NCBI GenBank assembly: GCA_934098515.1
Contig: CAKOOK010000001.1
Location: forward strand, 62,001-126,000
Direction: 5' to 3'
DNA length: 64,000 nucleotides
Source of the DNA: an uncultured Bacilli bacterium
GTDB taxonomy: Bacteria; Bacillota_I; Bacilli_A; RF39; UBA660
The notes beneath the pieces are model-generated. The model was given only the letters and a program-made list of their open reading frames with translations. It had not been told where the DNA came from and did not search any database. Both the position numbers and the translations under genes were made by a program. Of this stretch, positions 25,366 through 34,266 are shown piece after piece (within the stretch, counting starts at the first letter, position 1; each line of letters opens with the position of its first letter).

Positions 25366-27156
25366 TTATAGTCCTCCACCTGTACCAAATGAATCTAGTT
25401 CATCTTGGGTTAGTACTACATTTATTCTCATACGTCTATTTCCACAGACAAATAGAGCCTCACCTTGACTATATGTTTTAATGCTTTCTTTTTCATTGTC
25501 GTTTAAGTCTATTAGTTTTGATAAATCTTCAACTGCTTGTTTCTTTAGTCCCATTACTAGGTAGTATGCAGCATTATCGAAGATTGCTTTACCATGAACG
25601 AAGATGCTTTCTGATGCAAAGTCTGTTGGTTGCTGAGTAATGATAATTGTTCCAGTGTTGTACTTACGACTACGTCTTTGAATTTGAGCAAGGAATTCTG
25701 CACCAAGCTCGTTTTTACTTGATAATAGAACGTGGGCTTCATCTACAAACATAACTGTGTTGGTGGTTTTATCTAAGCATAATCCCCATGCGTATTTTAA
25801 GATATTGAAGAACAAGGCATTACGAATATTTTCATCACTGTTCATTAGTTCTTTAATATTAAATACGATGAAGTCACTTTTCGTTTCGATTGTTGTATGA
25901 CCATCAAAATAGAATCTTAATTCTTTTACGAATGGTCTAACTCTTAGTTCTAGACGTTCCATAACGTCTTTCTCTCTTGTAGCTTCTGGCATTGATAAAA
26001 GTTTACCTTTTATAGTTGCATATACATCATCAAATATTGGAAAGTCTTTTGATGTAAATTTACTAAAGTCAGTATTAAAGTCAATACCAAATCTTTTATA
26101 TGTGTCTTGAACTACTTCACTAAATATTGCTAGAACGTCTTCTTCAATAGATGGATAATAATATTTCATGAAAGCTTTTAGTGATTGCAATGTTCTTGTT
26201 AGAACTGTGTATCCTAGGCCTTCCCTAATTTCTTCTTCATCTGCATCAAAAATTACTTCTAGTGGGTTTATCATACCAAAAGCCCCACCACGACCTAAGT
26301 CAATGAAGTCTCCACCAAAATTGTGTGCCATTTCACTTAATTCGCCTTCTGGGTCAATTGCAATTATTTTGCAGCCATTTCTGATATGAGTTCTAAGCAT
26401 AAGTTTTGCTGCGGTTGATTTACCACTACCTGATGTACCTAAGATAATCATGTTAGCATTATTACGATTATATTCTTTCTTAGTTTGATATAAAAACTGA
26501 TTAAATAGGACTACACCACCAGAGAAGTCTACGCCTAGTAATGTACTTGAGCCTGGGTCTTTGATGCTGTCAAATACAAATGGATACATTGCAGCAATTG
26601 TTGGACTTGGTATAGGGATACCTACTCTTTCTTCAACATCTTGTTTAGGGAATATTGGAATCATTGATTTTAGAACTTTTTCTTGTTCAAACATCATTGG
26701 GATTCCTCTCATGCCCATGGCATCAAGATAGTTTCTAACTTGCATCTTTTTATTTTCTAATTCTTCTTTAGTATCTGCAGTTAGCATAATATGCATTTGA
26801 AAGTCAAATATTCTTGATTGAGTTGCTGCTAACATTTGAACAAATGATTCTAGAGATTCATAATCCTGACGAATTCTTTCTTGAAGAGTTCTTTCATTTT
26901 CTCTTTGATAACGTTCTTTTAAATCAGCAATTTCTTTGTTAATCATACGACTCATTGTTGAAAAGTCAATTGGAATATGCTTAATTACTACTTTTACTCC
27001 TGGTAAGTTGGTAATATTTGCTAGAAATCCTGGTCCAATAATTTTTGGGTAACTTATGATAGTTAAAATAGTTGCATATTTATCACTAATCATAAATTCG
27101 TTTACATCAAATTTCATTCCTTTAGGAGCAATCTCACTTTTAAATGTATTAGACAT
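25366..27156 (-). CDS. VirB4/TraE ATPase, catalytic part (split gene)
   Basis: VirB4 powers assembly and transport of type IV secretion systems. The 596 residues hold the end of the N-terminal VirB4 domain and a RecA-like motor with Walker A ILGTSGSGKSTAAKLML (about 238-254) and Walker B VMFVDEAHVLLSSK (about 465). FGMINPL and TGTIIITQQPTDF are typical of the family. The N-terminal 185 residues are coded separately by the upstream gene, whose stop lies inside this gene's start (8-base overlap). GGTGATGAG before the ATG would serve as ribosome site. Confidence 0.93.
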   Translation of the reverse strand: MSNTFKSEIAPKGMKFDVNEFMISDKYATILTIISYPKIIGPGFLANITNLPGVKVVIKHIPIDFSTMSRMINKEIADLKERYQRENERTLQERIRQDYESLESFVQMLAATQSRIFDFQMHIMLTADTKEELENKKMQVRNYLDAMGMRGIPMMFEQEKVLKSMIPIFPKQDVEERVGIPIPSPTIAAMYPFVFDSIKDPGSSTLLGVDFSGGVVLFNQFLYQTKKEYNRNNANMIILGTSGSGKSTAAKLMLRTHIRNGCKIIAIDPEGELSEMAHNFGGDFIDLGRGGAFGMINPLEVIFDADEEEIREGLGYTVLTRTLQSLKAFMKYYYPSIEEDVLAIFSEVVQDTYKRFGIDFNTDFSKFTSKDFPIFDDVYATIKGKLLSMPEATREKDVMERLELRVRPFVKELRFYFDGHTTIETKSDFIVFNIKELMNSDENIRNALFFNILKYAWGLCLDKTTNTVMFVDEAHVLLSSKNELGAEFLAQIQRRSRKYNTGTIIITQQPTDFASESIFVHGKAIFDNAAYYLVMGLKKQAVEDLSKLIDLNDNEKESIKTYSQGEALFVCGNRRMRINVVLTQDELDSFGTGGGL

Positions 27157-27706
27157 TACTCATCACCGTCCCATACTCATTTTTTGTTCCTCCATTAAGG
27201 AAGTTTTGTAACAAGAACTTTAAGTCATCGTCACTTGCTTGTCTTGAATTTAAGCCGCAGCTTGCTAAATTAGCAATCATTGTTTGAACTCTCTTTTGTA
27301 CTACATCTAACTTTTTATCTCTAAATAAGAAGAAGTATTCTGTATCAACCGCATTAACACTACTTCCACCGAACATTTCAGCTTTTTGAATATCTTGATT
27401 AATTAATTTTCTTACAGTTTGATTTTGAGCATTGTCATATTGAAGTTGTAGTTGTGATAAGTATAGTTTGATATCTACTGGTCTATCGGCAACTACTAGC
27501 CAGAATTCATAATCAATTGTGTTATAAAAGTTTCTTAAATTAAAGATAATGTTATTTTGTGTTTGATAATCTAATATGAAGATATTTTTAGGTTCAACTT
27601 TTATACCGGTTACATAGTAATTATTATTTAGGATAATCATTCCATTTTGAATTGCCTTAACTGGTACCCAATCTTCTGAGTACTTACTTGTCATCTGTTT
27701 TGCCAT
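27149..27706 (-). CDS. VirB4 N-terminal domain as a separate protein
   Basis: The 185 residues, DWVPVKAIQNGMIILNNNYY through YEFWLVVADRPVDIKLYLSQ and TEYFFLFRDKKLDVVQKRV, correspond to the N-terminal region of Gram-positive VirB4-type ATPases, which contacts the membrane channel. The stop overlaps the start of the ATPase gene by 8 bases, and the gene's own start lies inside the prgI gene. A single frameshift could not simply fuse the two without altering the clean start/stop overlap, so the split seems real. Confidence 0.8.
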   Translation of the reverse strand: MAKQMTSKYSEDWVPVKAIQNGMIILNNNYYVTGIKVEPKNIFILDYQTQNNIIFNLRNFYNTIDYEFWLVVADRPVDIKLYLSQLQLQYDNAQNQTVRKLINQDIQKAEMFGGSSVNAVDTEYFFLFRDKKLDVVQKRVQTMIANLASCGLNSRQASDDDLKFLLQNFLNGGTKNEYGTVMSNV

Positions 27707-28007
27707 AGCTATTACACCAACCTTTCCAATAATAAACTCGATTATTTGTATAGTATGTATATACGTTTTTAATGAATGTTCTTACATTGTGCTGATTAGG
27801 TAGAGGAACTATTAAGAACGTGCATACAAAAGCTGGAGTTAATATTAAGAGTGCTGTTTTTATGTCATTAGTTTGAATTGATAACATAAGAACGAAGCTT
27901 ACTATAATTCCAGTTGCAAATATCACCAGGTCTGTTGTATTAAATAGTCCCAATATCAGCATGGATTTTTTTGAGTTAGCTGGTATCAAGTAATTATTGT
28001 TTCCCAC
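27684..28007 (-). CDS. PrgI-family (VirB3-like) membrane protein
   Basis: The 107 residues begin with a short polar stretch, then two membrane helices (about residues 17-40 and 48-66), and then LIVPLPNQHNVRTFIKNVYT and a C-terminal tail. This matches the PrgI family, the Gram-positive counterpart of VirB3, which is coded directly before VirB4 in conjugation and related loci. Its end overlaps the VirB4 N-terminal gene by 23 bases. Confidence 0.85.
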   Translation of the reverse strand: MGNNNYLIPANSKKSMLILGLFNTTDLVIFATGIIVSFVLMLSIQTNDIKTALLILTPAFVCTFLIVPLPNQHNVRTFIKNVYTYYTNNRVYYWKGWCNSYGKTDDK

Positions 28008-28023
28008 TTTTTATTCCTCCTTT

Positions 28024-28470
28024 TTAAATGTGCTTCCCAAGATGAAGTTCTAATCTTTTTTTTACTTCTTGAGCTACCATATAATTTGCATAATAATTAA
28101 CTAAAGTTAACTGTTTCCCATTTTCCGGTATCATAAGGCCTAATCTTTTTGCATCTTCTCTTTTTTTTAGAAGCTGCTTATCTATTTCTTTTCTTATTAA
28201 TGATGACATACTTTCTGGTATCTCAGTGAGTACTTTGATTTTTTTTATTAAAAAGTATTTTTTTATTTCAGATATACTTTTATTTTTTAGTGGTCCTTCA
28301 AGTTTACCACTTTGATAATCAACTAATGCTGAATTCATTGCAGCTTCAATTGACTTTAAAATTTCTTCATCACCTAGCTGCCAGTAGTACTCACTTAACT
28401 CAATGTACTTTTTACAAAATTGTAAATCACTTTCTCTTTGTGGTCCATTTATAAAATTATCTATATTCAT
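28024..28470 (-). CDS. Unknown soluble protein of the secretion locus
   Basis: The 148 residues contain no signal peptide or membrane helix and are mostly helical (LEGPLKNKSISEIKKYFLIK, MSSLIRKEIDKQLLKKREDA). It starts at the base where the VirB6-like gene stops and ends 17 bases before prgI, so it is made with the core channel. A cytosolic accessory or chaperone role is possible, but there is no motif to support it. Confidence 0.6.
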   Translation of the reverse strand: MNIDNFINGPQRESDLQFCKKYIELSEYYWQLGDEEILKSIEAAMNSALVDYQSGKLEGPLKNKSISEIKKYFLIKKIKVLTEIPESMSSLIRKEIDKQLLKKREDAKRLGLMIPENGKQLTLVNYYANYMVAQEVKKRLELHLGKHI

Positions 28471-30578
28471 TATTTCTTATCCTTTTGTTTTTCTACAGTG
28501 TTTGCAAAACTATTTGCTTTAACTTGATCGCCAACAGCGAATGAAATTTTTCTTAGTTTTTCCATATCTTCTGGCTGTAAACCATTTGGACCTACTTTGC
28601 CTGCTTTATCAAATAACTTGCTTAATTCTTCAATACTATGAACGCCATTCTTTTCAAGGATACCGGTTATTACATCTTTGCCTAATACATTCATTGATTT
28701 TTCCATTTGTTTACAAATTGTTTCACCTTGCTGTTTTATGGCATCACTATATATTTCTTTATTAAATTTTTCTCTAAGAGATTCTCTTTGTAATTCTTCA
28801 AATTTACTTTTAATTATTTCTGGGTTTAAATCTGAGACTGGTATATCGGTTCCAGCATCATAGTGTCTTGTATTTCCATTTGCATCTGTAAAGTCATAGG
28901 CTGTTCTGAATTTAACTTTTTTACCATTTTGATAATCCTTAAGTGCACCATTTTTGGCATCCTCAATTGATTTATCTATAAAAGCGTTAAATAATGTATC
29001 AAATCCAGCCTGCAAATTCTTAGCAGCTGTTAGCTTTTCATTTGATGCTCCACCAACATTTACAAATCCATCTATTTGTGTTGCTTTCTTTGTAGCCCAA
29101 TCGCCAATTAATTTATCAACAGGTTCTTGATTAGGTCCGAATAGTTTATCAGCTTTATCAATGGCATTTCTTCCATGATTTTTGACTGCATTAATGTCTG
29201 TTTCATTTTGAACTCTTGCGGTTGTAATAGCATCTTGTACTTGGCTCCAATCTGATACATTTCCATTCTGCCATCCTCTACGTCCAGCATTTAATGCACT
29301 AGGTATAGTTCCTGGAATATCTCTTATTGTTCCTATTGCAGCCCTTCCGACACCACGTAATACATGTCTTTTCCCATTCTCGTCTTTTTTAAAACCTTCA
29401 ACTATAGCTTTGCCGTTATTCCAAATTGGTTTTGCAATTACTCCAGCAGCAGCTCCGCCAAGAGAAGCAGCTCTTTTTGCATATTCATTATCGTTTAGTT
29501 TATCTTTAATTCTCATAGCTGGTATTTTAACATTGAAGATATCTTCAATAAGTTTTGGTGCGTCTTTTGCAAATTTTAAGATTCCTAAGATTACTACTAC
29601 TGTAGCTATAACATTAATAAGGAAATTGCCATCTGTTGCAAATATGTTTACATCTGAAACGAATGAGATTAGAAGCATTGCAAAATTTATTATTATTATT
29701 CTTTCAAAAACTTGAAGATATGTCTTAGTAAATTCACTGAACCATTTATCGAAAGGACCACCTTTAGGTTTGGTTATTCTTAAAAATATTGGAATTGGTG
29801 CGATTAATTTTAATGCGCCTAATTTGGCAGCTCTAACTCCTAAGTCTAGTGAAAATGATAAGAATAAGTATGCTGCTACTACTCCGGCTATTGTACTTAA
29901 TGGAAATAGGTATTCCATATTATCTTCTGCTATACCATTTTTTAAATCACTATCTTGCATAAAATTATGAAGGTCAACTATACTGTTTTTAGATTTATCT
30001 GCTAATTCTTTATATCTTGGACATAATTTGGCGGAAGATGTTTCACATTCTGTTAAAGTTACCGCTTCTCCGTTTTCATTAAGTGGGTGGTAAAACGCGG
30101 TAAAAATTGTTGTTGAAACATTTAAAGCGCCTTTCCCGTTACCGTTTTCTCCAGTGTCCGACACAGTTGAACCCATAATTAAATTACTAATTGTATTGTT
30201 TTCAACTATATGATTTTGAAAAGTTTGCATGTATTCACATATTAATGGAAATAGTGTAATTAGGACAACTGATATTACAGTATTTTTAACTATATTTTGG
30301 ACTGATTTATCTCCTTTGTTAATTGAATCTGGATCAACAATTCCCAAAATAATATTATACGCAAAAACAAATAGCATTACTATGCCAATTATTGTATATA
30401 TTCTTCTAGATATAATACCGACATTTTCTGTTGTAAATACTTCTACTTTACTAACTACTTCAAATAATTGGTAACATAAATTGATTGCTAAATAAATTAC
30501 GTAGTCAATTGTAAGAAGAATTCCGTAAAAAGCATTTATTAGCCAACTACCGACTATACCTCCTGTAAGTGTTCCCAT
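28470..30578 (-). CDS. VirB6/TrbL-like polytopic channel protein
   Basis: The 702 residues have about seven membrane helices: at the start (VIYLAINLCYQLFEVV, YTIIGIVMLFVFAYNIILGI, VISVVLITLFPLICEYM) and again from about 230 to 345. In between lies an extracellular loop (130-220) with two cysteines. The last 340 residues are hydrophilic, charged and predicted cytoplasmic. VirB6/TrbL proteins build the inner-membrane channel, and long soluble tails occur in Gram-positive systems. It follows a VirB2-like gene and precedes the PrgI-VirB4 genes. Confidence 0.8.
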   Translation of the reverse strand: MGTLTGGIVGSWLINAFYGILLTIDYVIYLAINLCYQLFEVVSKVEVFTTENVGIISRRIYTIIGIVMLFVFAYNIILGIVDPDSINKGDKSVQNIVKNTVISVVLITLFPLICEYMQTFQNHIVENNTISNLIMGSTVSDTGENGNGKGALNVSTTIFTAFYHPLNENGEAVTLTECETSSAKLCPRYKELADKSKNSIVDLHNFMQDSDLKNGIAEDNMEYLFPLSTIAGVVAAYLFLSFSLDLGVRAAKLGALKLIAPIPIFLRITKPKGGPFDKWFSEFTKTYLQVFERIIIINFAMLLISFVSDVNIFATDGNFLINVIATVVVILGILKFAKDAPKLIEDIFNVKIPAMRIKDKLNDNEYAKRAASLGGAAAGVIAKPIWNNGKAIVEGFKKDENGKRHVLRGVGRAAIGTIRDIPGTIPSALNAGRRGWQNGNVSDWSQVQDAITTARVQNETDINAVKNHGRNAIDKADKLFGPNQEPVDKLIGDWATKKATQIDGFVNVGGASNEKLTAAKNLQAGFDTLFNAFIDKSIEDAKNGALKDYQNGKKVKFRTAYDFTDANGNTRHYDAGTDIPVSDLNPEIIKSKFEELQRESLREKFNKEIYSDAIKQQGETICKQMEKSMNVLGKDVITGILEKNGVHSIEELSKLFDKAGKVGPNGLQPEDMEKLRKISFAVGDQVKANSFANTVEKQKDKK

Positions 30579-30588
30579 TTTTGTCCTC

Positions 30589-30936
30589 CTACTCTATGCA
30601 TGTTGTGTATGTATCATTAATGAAACTTAATAAAAGGTTTAATATTATTGGCAAAAAGAATAACACAACAACTAAAATTAATCTTGTAACAAGTTTTTTA
30701 TTAACTTTTTTATATTCTTCTGGATCTTTGTTTACTAGTGCTGATATATAGTCATAAGTTGAGTATGCAATTACTAAAATTGGGCCTAAAATTTTCATGT
30801 ATTTGAAAATATTTGATAAATCTTCCATTGTTGATTCGCCCAAAATTCCTTCACAAGTTTCTTCTGTTAACGCGTAAACATTATTATTTATAGTTAAAAT
30901 TAAACCTAGTATTATAAGCCAAGCCTTTTTTTTCAT
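30589..30936 (-). CDS. VirB2-like small membrane protein (copy 3)
   Basis: The 115 residues from the ATG at 30934-30936 (AGAGG ten bases upstream; an earlier in-frame TTG is too close) begin with a cleavable-looking signal peptide (AWLIILGLILTINNNVYA). Two further helices follow, FKYMKILGPILVIAYSTYDY and RLILVVVLFFLPIILNLLLS, with a charged hinge KDPEEYKKVNKKL between. This is the VirB2/TrbC pilin topology. Two similar proteins occur at 32.0 and 34.3 kb. It is directly upstream of the VirB6-like gene. Confidence 0.75.
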   Translation of the reverse strand: MKKKAWLIILGLILTINNNVYALTEETCEGILGESTMEDLSNIFKYMKILGPILVIAYSTYDYISALVNKDPEEYKKVNKKLVTRLILVVVLFFLPIILNLLLSFINDTYTTCIE

Positions 30937-31002
30937 ATTAATCAAACCTCTATATACAATATAATTTTAATATAAAATCATGCATATTGCAAGGAAAATA
31001 CT

Positions 31003-31905
31003 TTAATTATTTTTATATGCATTTTCATTTTGATTTTTGGGTTCGTAAATATCAGTTATTTGAATAAATAGTGCTTGTCGTCCCATTGAGTCATAGCTTT
31101 TATTGAATTTTTTTCTTGAAACTTTGATTTCTTTTTCGTCTTTTAATGGGTCATTTATGTAATAATTGTCTTTATCCATACCAATTACTACAACAACATG
31201 AGCATTTTTTGGATATGTGTAGGTTTTAGATTTATCATAACTGAACCATTCATAAACATCTTTAGCTTCGGTGTAATCGGCTGTTGTCCACACTAGAACA
31301 GGATAACCACTTTGAACATATTCTTCTAATGGCCTTTTATCATTTGAGGTAAAAACGTGACCGGCAGTATCTTCTGGAAGCATTTCTTTAAATATGGAAT
31401 ATATAGAATTTTTTATAACTGGTAAGAATGTCCCCCAGCCTCTTTTGGGTTCACTTGGGTCTCCAGCATAATATTCACTAGGGTCTGGCCCGTAACGAAC
31501 ACCATTTTTTTCATAAACGTCTTCTTTTGGAAGAAATGTGTCAACATATTTCTTCATATCAATATCAATGCCAGCATAATTAAGTAACATTGTTGCACTA
31601 GCTACTTCACATCCATTTGGATAATCTGGATTTTGCTTTACTAGTGGAAAGTTTTTAGTAATATAGCTATATCGTAAGTTACTATAGTATTTATCTAATA
31701 AGTCTTCATACTCATATATACTATAATTATTTCCTCCTTTTGAGAGTATTAGTTGGTTTGTAAAGTAGTCATCTTTTAATGATGGAATTATTGCATGCTT
31801 TAATTTTTCTTTTTCACTAGTAAAAAGTTTATACCATATAAAATTGCTTGATAGGATTGTTATTATTAATAAGGTTATTATAGTAAATTTGTATTCTTTT
31901 TTCAT
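31003..31905 (-). CDS. Membrane-anchored C39-like cysteine peptidase
   Basis: About 300 residues with an N-terminal membrane helix. The catalytic domain carries NGCEVASATMLLNYAG (Cys in the N-terminal CE motif), the His motif NAHVVVVIGMDKD and INDPL (Asp), as in peptidase family C39-like proteins (YvpB type). These are extracellular proteases, or in some cases peptidoglycan peptidases. Its place among pilin-like and channel genes suggests that it matures or trims surface subunits of the system. The start may be the GTG three codons upstream of the ATG used here. Confidence 0.83.
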   Translation of the reverse strand: MKKEYKFTIITLLIITILSSNFIWYKLFTSEKEKLKHAIIPSLKDDYFTNQLILSKGGNNYSIYEYEDLLDKYYSNLRYSYITKNFPLVKQNPDYPNGCEVASATMLLNYAGIDIDMKKYVDTFLPKEDVYEKNGVRYGPDPSEYYAGDPSEPKRGWGTFLPVIKNSIYSIFKEMLPEDTAGHVFTSNDKRPLEEYVQSGYPVLVWTTADYTEAKDVYEWFSYDKSKTYTYPKNAHVVVVIGMDKDNYYINDPLKDEKEIKVSRKKFNKSYDSMGRQALFIQITDIYEPKNQNENAYKNN

Positions 31906-31989
31906 ATATATCACGATTTAATTATAACAAATGGTTATAGTAAATGTTTTTTTATAGTTAATATTTTACATTTTATTAGTTATTTTTAC

Positions 31990-32015
31990 AAAAAAAATCT
32001 CAGTAATCTGAGATT
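31990..32015 (-). terminator. Terminator after the second VirB2-like gene
   Basis: AATCTCAG ATTA CTGAGATT followed by eight Ts on the minus strand. It divides the locus into at least two transcription units. Confidence 0.82.
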
Positions 32016-32020
32016 CTCAA

Positions 32021-32347
32021 TTAGTCACAATTCCAAGGACTTAAAATGCAGTCTTGACATTTTTTGAAGTTATCAACTGGCATATCTTTGTATCCATTGA
32101 TAGTTCCAAATAGCCACATTACTACTGTTGGTACGAAGAAAATTAGTACGCCAGCAATTGCACGATACATTAAACGCTTACTAGCAACTTTAATATCATC
32201 ATCTTTACTTCCAACTACTGCTTTTCCTAAATCGAACATACCATATCCAATAATTAATAATGGAATAGCTATTTTAAATACTGTTAGGATCCAACCAATA
32301 AATCCTAATACGTCTGACGCTTGATCACAAAATCCGGTAACGTTCAT
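32021..32347 (-). CDS. VirB2-like small membrane protein (copy 2) with Cys tail
   Basis: The 108 residues lack a separate signal peptide but have two helices: GFIGWILTVFKIAIPLLIIG and AIAGVLIFFVPTVVMWLFGT, split by the hinge VGSKDDDIKVASKRLMYR. The end, KKCQDCILSPWNCD, holds three cysteines. The protein at 34.3 kb has the same two-helix plan and a matching tail (CTECLFHPNNC). The gene ends at a strong terminator. Confidence 0.75.
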   Translation of the reverse strand: MNVTGFCDQASDVLGFIGWILTVFKIAIPLLIIGYGMFDLGKAVVGSKDDDIKVASKRLMYRAIAGVLIFFVPTVVMWLFGTINGYKDMPVDNFKKCQDCILSPWNCD

Positions 32348-32406
32348 AATTCACATCTCCCTTACATAATTAAATTTTATCTAAATTTTTAGTTATTGTC
32401 AACAAA

Positions 32407-33471
32407 TTATTTGAAAAGGCCGAAAAAACTTGTACTTCCTTGTTTTCCAAACCCTAGTTTTAGTAATAATTTGTCAACTACTAATAGTCTGTCTGCTCGG
32501 TCGTTTATTACCGGCATATTATAATAAACTTTAAATTTTGTTTCATATTCAAAGTTTGATAATTCTTCATCCTTAATTGCACTTTGATTAAGTATTATTT
32601 TTCCATCTGTAATTTTTTCTCTAATGTTAATGTCTTTTTTGAGTGCTTTATTGAGGCTTATTGTTCCTGGATTTACTAAATATAAAATATCATGACAAAG
32701 TTTTTTTTCTGATAAACCATTTAGGTCAATGAGGATAATTTCAGTGTCTTTTAATGTGTTTATTTTATATTTTAAATCTTCAACTGATGTACAAAATGAT
32801 ATGTCACTATCTTTTAGATAAATTGAGTCTTGTTTAAACATTTCGAATGCTTTAACTTTATAGTTGATTCTTAATTGTTTAAGCATCATGTACATTAGTG
32901 TTGTTGCTCCTGCATGCTCAGTTATATTTTGAATACCAATGATTCTTGCATTTGTTTTAATAGATTCTTCTTCTTTAACATATCCTGGATTGTAGTCTTC
33001 GTTGGAATATGTATTACTTTGATATACTTGATTTCCAAAGGTATTTGGACCAGTTTTATTTATTTCAATACTCTCACTTTGATTCAAACTATTTATATAT
33101 TTAGTTACATCATTTAATGTGTTTGGGTTTGAAAGTAAATAGTTTATGCCAGCAGCATTTCTTGTAAAGTTGTAGTAGCCGTTTTGAACTAATAATGATA
33201 GATAACTACTACTGTTTACGAGCTCACTATTATTAAGTAGAAGTACTGTTTTGTTTGGGCCAAAGAAACTTAGGAATCTAAGGACTTCTTTAATATCAAA
33301 GAAGTTTTTGATGGCGGTTATATCTATTACAGCTTTACTATATAATAGATTACCTAGTTCTAGTTCGATTGTTTCTCTAGTAAACTCACCGGTTAAGGTT
33401 TTTATTGAGTTTATGTTAACATTATCAATAACTTTACTATTTTGATTTTTAATTATTATGTTTATATTCAT
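32407..33471 (-). CDS. TadZ/CpaE-like atypical ParA-family ATPase
   Basis: The 354 residues have a receiver-like N-terminal domain (about 1-140, hydrophobic strands AVIDITA, TVLLLNNSE), a flexible linker, then a MinD/ParA-like domain. In place of the usual KGGxGKTT loop it reads QNITEHAGATTLMYMMLKQL, a degenerate P-loop as found in TadZ proteins; IILIDLNGL is the Walker B-like strand. TadZ localises Tad pilus machines at a cell pole. It is followed by a VirB2-like gene and preceded by TadE- and Flp-like genes. The family link is by architecture. Confidence 0.62.
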   Translation of the reverse strand: MNINIIIKNQNSKVIDNVNINSIKTLTGEFTRETIELELGNLLYSKAVIDITAIKNFFDIKEVLRFLSFFGPNKTVLLLNNSELVNSSSYLSLLVQNGYYNFTRNAAGINYLLSNPNTLNDVTKYINSLNQSESIEINKTGPNTFGNQVYQSNTYSNEDYNPGYVKEEESIKTNARIIGIQNITEHAGATTLMYMMLKQLRINYKVKAFEMFKQDSIYLKDSDISFCTSVEDLKYKINTLKDTEIILIDLNGLSEKKLCHDILYLVNPGTISLNKALKKDINIREKITDGKIILNQSAIKDEELSNFEYETKFKVYYNMPVINDRADRLLVVDKLLLKLGFGKQGSTSFFGLFK

Positions 33472-33482
33472 AGAATCACCAT

Positions 33483-33947
33483 TTAGAAGACATCATTTTT
33501 AGGAAAATAGATTGGTTTTGTTTCACCAGTTACTGGGAATGTAAATATCTCTCCCATGATTGGTAAATCAACTTTAAAAAAGACAGTTACTTTGTAGTAA
33601 GTCTTTTTAATATTTCCACTAGTATCTTCTGTTCTTGCAATGCAGTATTTAAATTTTCTTGAGTTTGTGTTGCTTGCTTCGAATCCATGTGCACTTTCAT
33701 TGGATTGTGATGCTACATAGTCAGGGCAACTGCTATATACTAAGTAACCTACATTATTTAAATAGTCTGATATTTCATCGACTGTTGCATCGCTTATCCC
33801 TTCTCTTTTTTCGATGATATTAACGATACCATTTTTTACTTTGAAGGCTTTAGAGTAGTTTACAGATATAGCTAGAAAGCTTGTAAAAAGTACTATAAAG
33901 ACAATAACGATAGAAAAAATCCAAGTTCCACCTATCGCTTCTCTCAT
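33483..33947 (-). CDS. TadE-like minor pseudopilin
   Basis: The 154 residues start MREAIGGTWIFSIVIVFIVL: a short polar leader then one long N-terminal helix, as in TadE/TadF pseudopilins, followed by an extracellular domain with two cysteines (SSCPDYV, KYCIART). No type IV GFTLVE motif is present. Its neighbours are Flp-like and TadZ-like genes. A minor subunit of a Tad-like filament is the best guess. Confidence 0.58.
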   Translation of the reverse strand: MREAIGGTWIFSIVIVFIVLFTSFLAISVNYSKAFKVKNGIVNIIEKREGISDATVDEISDYLNNVGYLVYSSCPDYVASQSNESAHGFEASNTNSRKFKYCIARTEDTSGNIKKTYYKVTVFFKVDLPIMGEIFTFPVTGETKPIYFPKNDVF

Positions 33948-33957
33948 ATTTTACCTA

Positions 33958-34203
33958 CTAATTAGTTGCTTCACTATTTGGACATTTAACATCTACTGTA
34001 GTTGTACATGCATCGTCTTCACAATAATAGCAATCACATATTTCAGTAGTACAGTTTGGACAAGTGGCTGCTGAGCAATGAAGTTTAGATAAAATATTTG
34101 ATTTCATTGATGGCCAGATAAGTGTAGTAAATACTACTCCTATTGCAGCGATAGCTACTACTGCTACTGCAGTCATACTTAATTCACCTGAAGCTTCTTT
34201 CAT
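33958..34203 (-). CDS. Flp-pilin-like protein with cysteine-rich tail
   Basis: The 81 residues begin MKEASGELSMTAVAVVAIAA with a helix up to about residue 32, resembling small Flp-type pilins. Then follows a short domain with eight cysteines (CSAATCPNCTTEICDCYYC and further). So many cysteines in a secreted peptide suggest disulfide cross-linking or metal binding. It directly precedes the TadE-like gene with 10 bases between. Good ribosome site GGAGG. Confidence 0.6.
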   Translation of the reverse strand: MKEASGELSMTAVAVVAIAAIGVVFTTLIWPSMKSNILSKLHCSAATCPNCTTEICDCYYCEDDACTTTVDVKCPNSEATN

Positions 34204-34239
34204 TATTTATTCCTCCTTATCTTAAGTTAATTATATAAT

Positions 34240-34266
34240 AAAAAGAATTGTAAATCAATTCTTTTT
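34240..34266 (-). terminator. Terminator after the first VirB2-like gene
   Basis: AAAAAGAATTG ATTTA CAATTCTTTTT on the minus strand; a perfect 11-bp stem ending in Ts. Confidence 0.8.
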
